From Chloroflexota bacterium (GTDB lineage Bacteria > Chloroflexota > Dehalococcoidia > JACQGW01): DNA of 9,228 nucleotides. The stretch lies in the NCBI GenBank assembly GCA_016199325.1, contig JACQGW010000128.1:1-9228 (forward strand). Direction: 5' to 3'. The position numbers were made by a program, and so were the translations under genes. This document shows positions 6,436-9,228 of the stretch, piece by piece. Positions within the stretch are counted from its first letter, which is position 1; the number at the start of each line of letters is the position of its first letter. The notes beneath the pieces were generated by a model. It saw nothing but the letters and a program-made list of their open reading frames with translations, was not told the origin of the DNA and did not search any database.

Positions 6436-7280
6436 TCCGCCAGCCTCCGGCCGGTCAGCGCAAGAAACGCGTCCTCCAGCGTCGCCTCCTCAGAATGAAT
6501 GGCGAGCACGTCGCCCGAAACGATCAGGGAGGCCAGACGCTCGGCCCCCGGCGACGGATCGAGCGGCATGGTCTCTTCCGCTGCATTCCGCCGCAGCACC
6601 CTGACCATTCGCCGGCCGTGCGCCAGCTTGAGCGCGAGCGGCGTATCGACGGCAACGAACCGCCCCCGATCGATGATCGCGACACGGTGGCAGAGGCGGT
6701 CTGCGTCGTCCATGTCGTGGGTCGTAATGAGGACGGTCACCCCCTCCGCGGCCAGCCTGGCGATGAGCGTGCGCGCCTCCCTTGCTGCCGCTGGATCCAG
6801 GCCGCGAGTCGGCTCGTCCAGGAACAGGATTCGCGGCTGGTGGAGGAGCGCCCGCGCCAGGAGCAGGCGCTGGCGCATCCCGTTCGAGTACCGGGCAACC
6901 CGGTCATCCCCTCGGTCGGCCAGCCCCACCAGGTCGAGCACGTCGTCACACCGCCGTCGCCCGACATCGTAGAGACTGGCGAAGAACTGCAGGTTCTCCC
7001 GGCCGGACATCCGCTCGTAGAGGTTCTGCTCCTCGAAGACGACGCCGATCAACCCCTTGATTCGGCGGGCATCCCGGCGGACGTCGTAGCCGAGCAGCCT
7101 GGCGGTGCCGGCCGTCGGCTGCAACTGGCACGTCAGCATCCCGATGGTCGTCGTCTTGCCGGCGCCGTTGGGGCCGAGCAGCCCGAAGACCTCCCCCGGC
7201 TCGACGGCGAAGCTCAAGCCGTCGACGGCCAGCCGCTCGCCGAACCGGCGCGTCAGCCCTTCCGCCTCGATGGTGCCCAC
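6432..7280 (-). CDS. ABC transporter ATP-binding protein (NatA-like)
   Basis: From GTG at 7280 this is a 282-residue ABC ATPase. All nucleotide-binding motifs are present: Walker A GPNGAGKT (36-43), Q-loop Gln85 in FEEQN, signature YSNGMRQR (131-138, where SNGMR replaces the usual SGGQR, as in NatA/CcmA-type proteins), Walker B ILFLDEP (151-157), D-loop GLDP (160-163) and switch His188 in TTHDM. A C-terminal extension of about 60 residues (VRVLRRN onward) resembles the tail of NatA-type exporters. The frame is open upstream to an ATG at 7475, but that extension translates through an octamer repeat and the promoter region and has no domain character, so I start at GTG 7280. Its Shine-Dalgarno is only moderate (AAGGTGGGG, about 7-10 bases away). 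It powers the permease encoded immediately downstream. Confidence 0.92.
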   Translation of the reverse strand: MGTIEAEGLTRRFGERLAVDGLSFAVEPGEVFGLLGPNGAGKTTTIGMLTCQLQPTAGTARLLGYDVRRDARRIKGLIGVVFEEQNLYERMSGRENLQFFASLYDVGRRRCDDVLDLVGLADRGDDRVARYSNGMRQRLLLARALLHQPRILFLDEPTRGLDPAAAREARTLIARLAAEGVTVLITTHDMDDADRLCHRVAIIDRGRFVAVDTPLALKLAHGRRMVRVLRRNAAEETMPLDPSPGAERLASLIVSGDVLAIHSEEATLEDAFLALTGRRLAE

Positions 7281-7318
7281 GTGTCCACCCCACCTTTCCC
7301 GGCGTGCCCGGCAAGAGC

Positions 7319-7347
7319 AGTCTACGCAATCGCGGCGCGCCAGGCAA
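7319..7347 (-). promoter_or_regulatory. Promoter for the ABC transporter genes
   Basis: On the minus strand TTGCCT (7347-7342) and TAGACT (7324-7319) are separated by exactly 17 bases, each matching four of six sigma-70 consensus positions. The expected transcript start is near 7312, leaving a leader of about 30 bases before GTG 7280. This also argues against the longer open frame that begins at 7475. Confidence 0.5.
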
Positions 7348-7430
7348 GGGGGCAGTCCAGGAGCACGGGAAGCAGCCGAGAGGATCTGTCTGTCTGGCGG
7401 ATCGACCATCCTGCCGTCTTTCTCACCGTC

Positions 7431-7454
7431 CGTCTTGGCGTCTTGGCGTCTTGG
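7431..7454. repeat. Three perfect octamer repeats
   Basis: CGTCTTGG occurs three times in tandem (7431-7438, 7439-7446, 7447-7454). It is the only period-eight repeat in the window and lies in the divergent region between the transporter genes and mazG. A short TCTG triplet run lies nearby at about 7386-7397. Confidence 0.85.
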
Positions 7455-7527
7455 CGGTTCGCTATCTCTCGGCACCGCTCAAGCATGCCGGCGCCTGAGC
7501 GAGAGCAGCAAGCTGAGGTATGCCCCG

Positions 7528-7628
7528 TTCGGGACACCTGAAACGCGTGAAGGTGCCCGACGAATGACGAATGACGAATGACGCATGACGTATACTACAT
7601 TTGGGACGCATGAAACCCGTGAAGGAGC
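7528..7628. repeat. 29-base imperfect direct repeats flanking a heptamer array
   Basis: Copies at 7528-7556 and 7600-7628 match in 24 of 29 positions and share the core TGAAAC, then CGTGAAGG. Between them sit five in-register heptamers, GACGAAT three times, GACGCAT and GACGTAT (7559-7593), the same unit family as at 5300-5362. The flanking copies can themselves be read as degenerate heptamers (GACGCAT, GAAACCC, GTGAAGG in the second copy). The second copy ends with AAGGAGC, directly before the mazG ATG at 7630. A TATACT (7591-7596) inside the block could be a -10 element, but no -35 lies at a suitable distance. Confidence 0.85.
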
Positions 7629-7629
7629 G

Positions 7630-9066
7630 ATGCTCTTGGCCATCACCATCCTCGGCCTGGGTCCCGGCGACCCGGACCTCCTCACGCTCGAAGCGCAGGC
7701 GACGCTGGCTGCCGCCACCGAGGTCTACCTACGGACCGCCCGGCACCCGACTGTTCCCTGGCTGCCCTCGCATCTTGCCGTTCAGAGCTTCGACGACGAC
7801 TACGAGACCGGCGATAGCTTCGAGACCGTCTATCGCGCCATCGCCGAGCGGGTCCTGGCGCTCGGCCGGCGCCCGGCGGGCGTTCTCTACGCGGTGCCCG
7901 GCCATCCCCTCGTCGGCGAGGCGACGGTGCGGGAGGTGCGGGCGATGGCCCGTGCCGAGAACATCCCGGTCCGCATCGTCGCCGGCTTGAGCTTCCTCGA
8001 ACCGGTCTTCGACGCCCTCGACCTCGATCCCCTGGCCCACGGGCTTCAGATTGTCGACGCGCTCGACCCGCAGATCGACCCGGCCCGACCGGCGCTCGTC
8101 TGCCAACTGTACAGCCGGACGGTGGCCGCCGGGCTGAAGCCGGCCCTGCTCGACCGCTACCCGGCCGAGCATCCTGTCGCCATCGTCCGCGCGGCGGGCA
8201 CGCCGGACGAGCGCGTCGAGGCGGTCCCGCTCTACGCGCTGGACCGCCGTAACGACCACGACCATCTGACCTGCGTCTACCTGCCGGCGCTCGACTGGGA
8301 GCAGAACCTGGGCGCCTTCGACACGCTGAGAATGATCGTCGCCCGGCTGAGGGCGCCCGGCGGCTGCCCCTGGGACCGCGAGCAGACGCACCAGACGCTG
8401 AAAGAGCACCTGCTCGAAGAGACCTACGAAGCGCTCGAAGCACTGGACGCCGACGACCCGGAGTCGCTCGCCGAGGAGCTGGGCGATCTGCTGCTTCCAG
8501 TAGTGCTCCACGCCCAGATCGCCGACGAGACCGGCGAGTTCGACGTGGCCGACGTCATTCGTGGCGTGGGCGCCAAGCTGGTTCGCCGGCATCCGCACGT
8601 CTTCGGGGACGTCCGCGCCGACACGGCCCAGCAGGTGCTGGCGAACTGGGAGGAGCTCAAGCGGCGTGAGCGGGCGAGCGGCGTCTCGATGCTGGCCGGG
8701 GTGCCGAAGTCGATGCCCTCCCTGGCCTACGCCCAGGCGGTCCAGAAGCGGGCGGCCCGGGTTGGCTTCGACTGGCCCGAGCTTCGTGCGGTCCTGGCGA
8801 AGGTCGCCGAAGAGGCGAGCGAGCTGGCGGCGGCACCCACGGCCGAGCAGCGCCTCCACGAATACGGCGACGTCCTCTTCGCCCTCGTCGCCGTCGCCCG
8901 CTGGCTGGACGTCGACGCCGAGGAAGCCCTGCGTCTCGCCAATCGCCGCTTCTCCGCGCGCTTCAACCGCCTGGAGCAGATGGCGCACGACCGCGGCGCC
9001 AAGCTCGCCGACCTGTCACGTGCCGAGCTGCGGGCGATGTGGGAAGAGGTGAAATGGAACGGGTGA
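7630..9066 (+). CDS. mazG: YabN-like fusion: tetrapyrrole-methylase domain plus MazG nucleotide pyrophosphohydrolase
   Basis: This 478-residue two-part protein resembles B. subtilis YabN. Residues 1-220 form a SAM-dependent tetrapyrrole-methylase-type fold: ITILGLGPGDPDLLTLEA at 5-22, VLYAVPGHPLVGEATV at 85-100, and VAGLSFLEPVF at 117-127. The substrate of this domain in YabN-type fusions is not established. Residues from about 228 to 478 hold two MazG repeats. The first has CPWDREQTH (246-254), EETYE (263-267) and EELGD (282-286). The second has EEASE (394-398) and EYGD (411-414). These acidic residues match the EExxE...ExxD magnesium-binding pattern, so both sites look intact. MazG hydrolyses nucleoside triphosphates to monophosphates, clearing abnormal ones. 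I start at ATG 7630 because an upstream in-frame ATG at 7585 lies in a heptamer array. AAGGAG is very close to this ATG, so TTG at 7636 is a possible start. It is divergent from the transporter genes. Confidence 0.94.
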   Translation: MLLAITILGLGPGDPDLLTLEAQATLAAATEVYLRTARHPTVPWLPSHLAVQSFDDDYETGDSFETVYRAIAERVLALGRRPAGVLYAVPGHPLVGEATVREVRAMARAENIPVRIVAGLSFLEPVFDALDLDPLAHGLQIVDALDPQIDPARPALVCQLYSRTVAAGLKPALLDRYPAEHPVAIVRAAGTPDERVEAVPLYALDRRNDHDHLTCVYLPALDWEQNLGAFDTLRMIVARLRAPGGCPWDREQTHQTLKEHLLEETYEALEALDADDPESLAEELGDLLLPVVLHAQIADETGEFDVADVIRGVGAKLVRRHPHVFGDVRADTAQQVLANWEELKRRERASGVSMLAGVPKSMPSLAYAQAVQKRAARVGFDWPELRAVLAKVAEEASELAAAPTAEQRLHEYGDVLFALVAVARWLDVDAEEALRLANRRFSARFNRLEQMAHDRGAKLADLSRAELRAMWEEVKWNG

Positions 9067-9159
9067 AGTGTGTCTCCAGATGGTCCCGCGGGTGCGGCTT
9101 TGAAGATTCCATCATCCGGCTTCATTGGCGTGGTTCCAGCGCCGTAACGAGCGCACCTC

Positions 9160-9216
9160 CTAACGCCAGCTTGCCCACATCTCCTCTCGTACAGCCCGGG
9201 CGCCAAGCTGGGTTAG
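9160..9216. other. Stem-loop downstream of mazG, function unknown
   Basis: CTAACGCCAGCTTG (9160-9173) and CAAGCTGGGTTAG (9204-9216) pair over 13 bp with a single bulged G at 9165, around a 30-base loop. It begins 93 bases after the mazG stop. No T-rich tract follows, so it is a poor intrinsic terminator. I see no gene in 9067-9228. Confidence 0.45.
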
Positions 9217-9228
9217 CGCTTCGTTCTC

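Noticed and set aside
7281..7475. N-terminal extension of the ABC ATPase to an ATG at 7475
   Set aside because: It translates octamer repeats and overlaps a plausible promoter at 7319-7347; ABC ATPases of this type start near the GTG at 7280.
7729..8988. Minus-strand open frame of 419 codons
   Set aside because: It is antisense to the intact methylase-MazG fusion and has shadow-like composition.
9180..9190. rRNA fragment: 11 bases match the complement of the universal sarcin-ricin loop (GTACGAGAGGA)
   Set aside because: Flanking sequence does not follow 23S rRNA on either side, so the short match is probably chance.
9172..9192. Tiny leader-peptide frame MWASWR with two tryptophans on the minus strand
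   Set aside because: GAGGAG touches the ATG with no spacing, and no downstream gene or attenuator is visible on that strand.
9197..9228. 5' part of a tRNA (GGTTAGCGC resembles a D-arm)
   Set aside because: No proper D-stem or U8 can be placed, and the sequence ends before an anticodon stem could be tested.

Overview
The window is GC-rich bacterial DNA, apart from short AT-richer promoter and repeat islands between genes. The gene set suggests a Chloroflexota-type bacterium: two tandem DUF881 membrane proteins, a YabN-like methylase-MazG fusion, a TldD/TldE pair, and intergenic heptamer repeats. This is an inference from gene content; no taxonomic marker gene is present.

Layout. Seven genes lie on the minus strand from about 7280 down to 1, and one lies on the plus strand from 7630 to 9066. 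In transcription order, the minus-strand genes are an ABC-2-type exporter ATPase (7280-6432) and its permease (6435-5359), joined by an ATGA overlap. They are followed by a small secreted or lipid-anchored CARDB-like protein (5122-4598) with its own near-consensus promoter, two DUF881 proteins with overlapping genes (4395-3613 and 3650-2928), the zinc metallopeptidase subunit TldD (2894-1455), and its partner TldE/PmbA (1345-1, cut by the window edge). The plus-strand gene is a tetrapyrrole-methylase/MazG fusion, and the 162 bases after it hold no gene I can support.

The 349-base divergent region 7281-7629 holds a promoter for the transporter, three perfect octamer repeats, a pair of imperfect 29-base direct repeats, a heptamer array and the start region of mazG. 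It holds no gene.

How the genes work together. TldD and TldE are expected to form one heterodimeric peptidase. The two ABC proteins form one exporter of unknown substrate. The CARDB-like protein and the two DUF881 proteins are all predicted to be envelope proteins and could be co-transcribed with tldDE. MazG is expected to clear abnormal nucleoside triphosphates.

Most genes here belong to known families. The most unusual content is the intergenic DNA: five heptamer-repeat loci with at least three unit sequences, several arranged as inverted arrays that can fold into long hairpins. Four minus-strand genes have a downstream gap, and in all four the array starts at or within a few bases of the stop codon. 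In three of these the TGA stop codon is itself repeat sequence.
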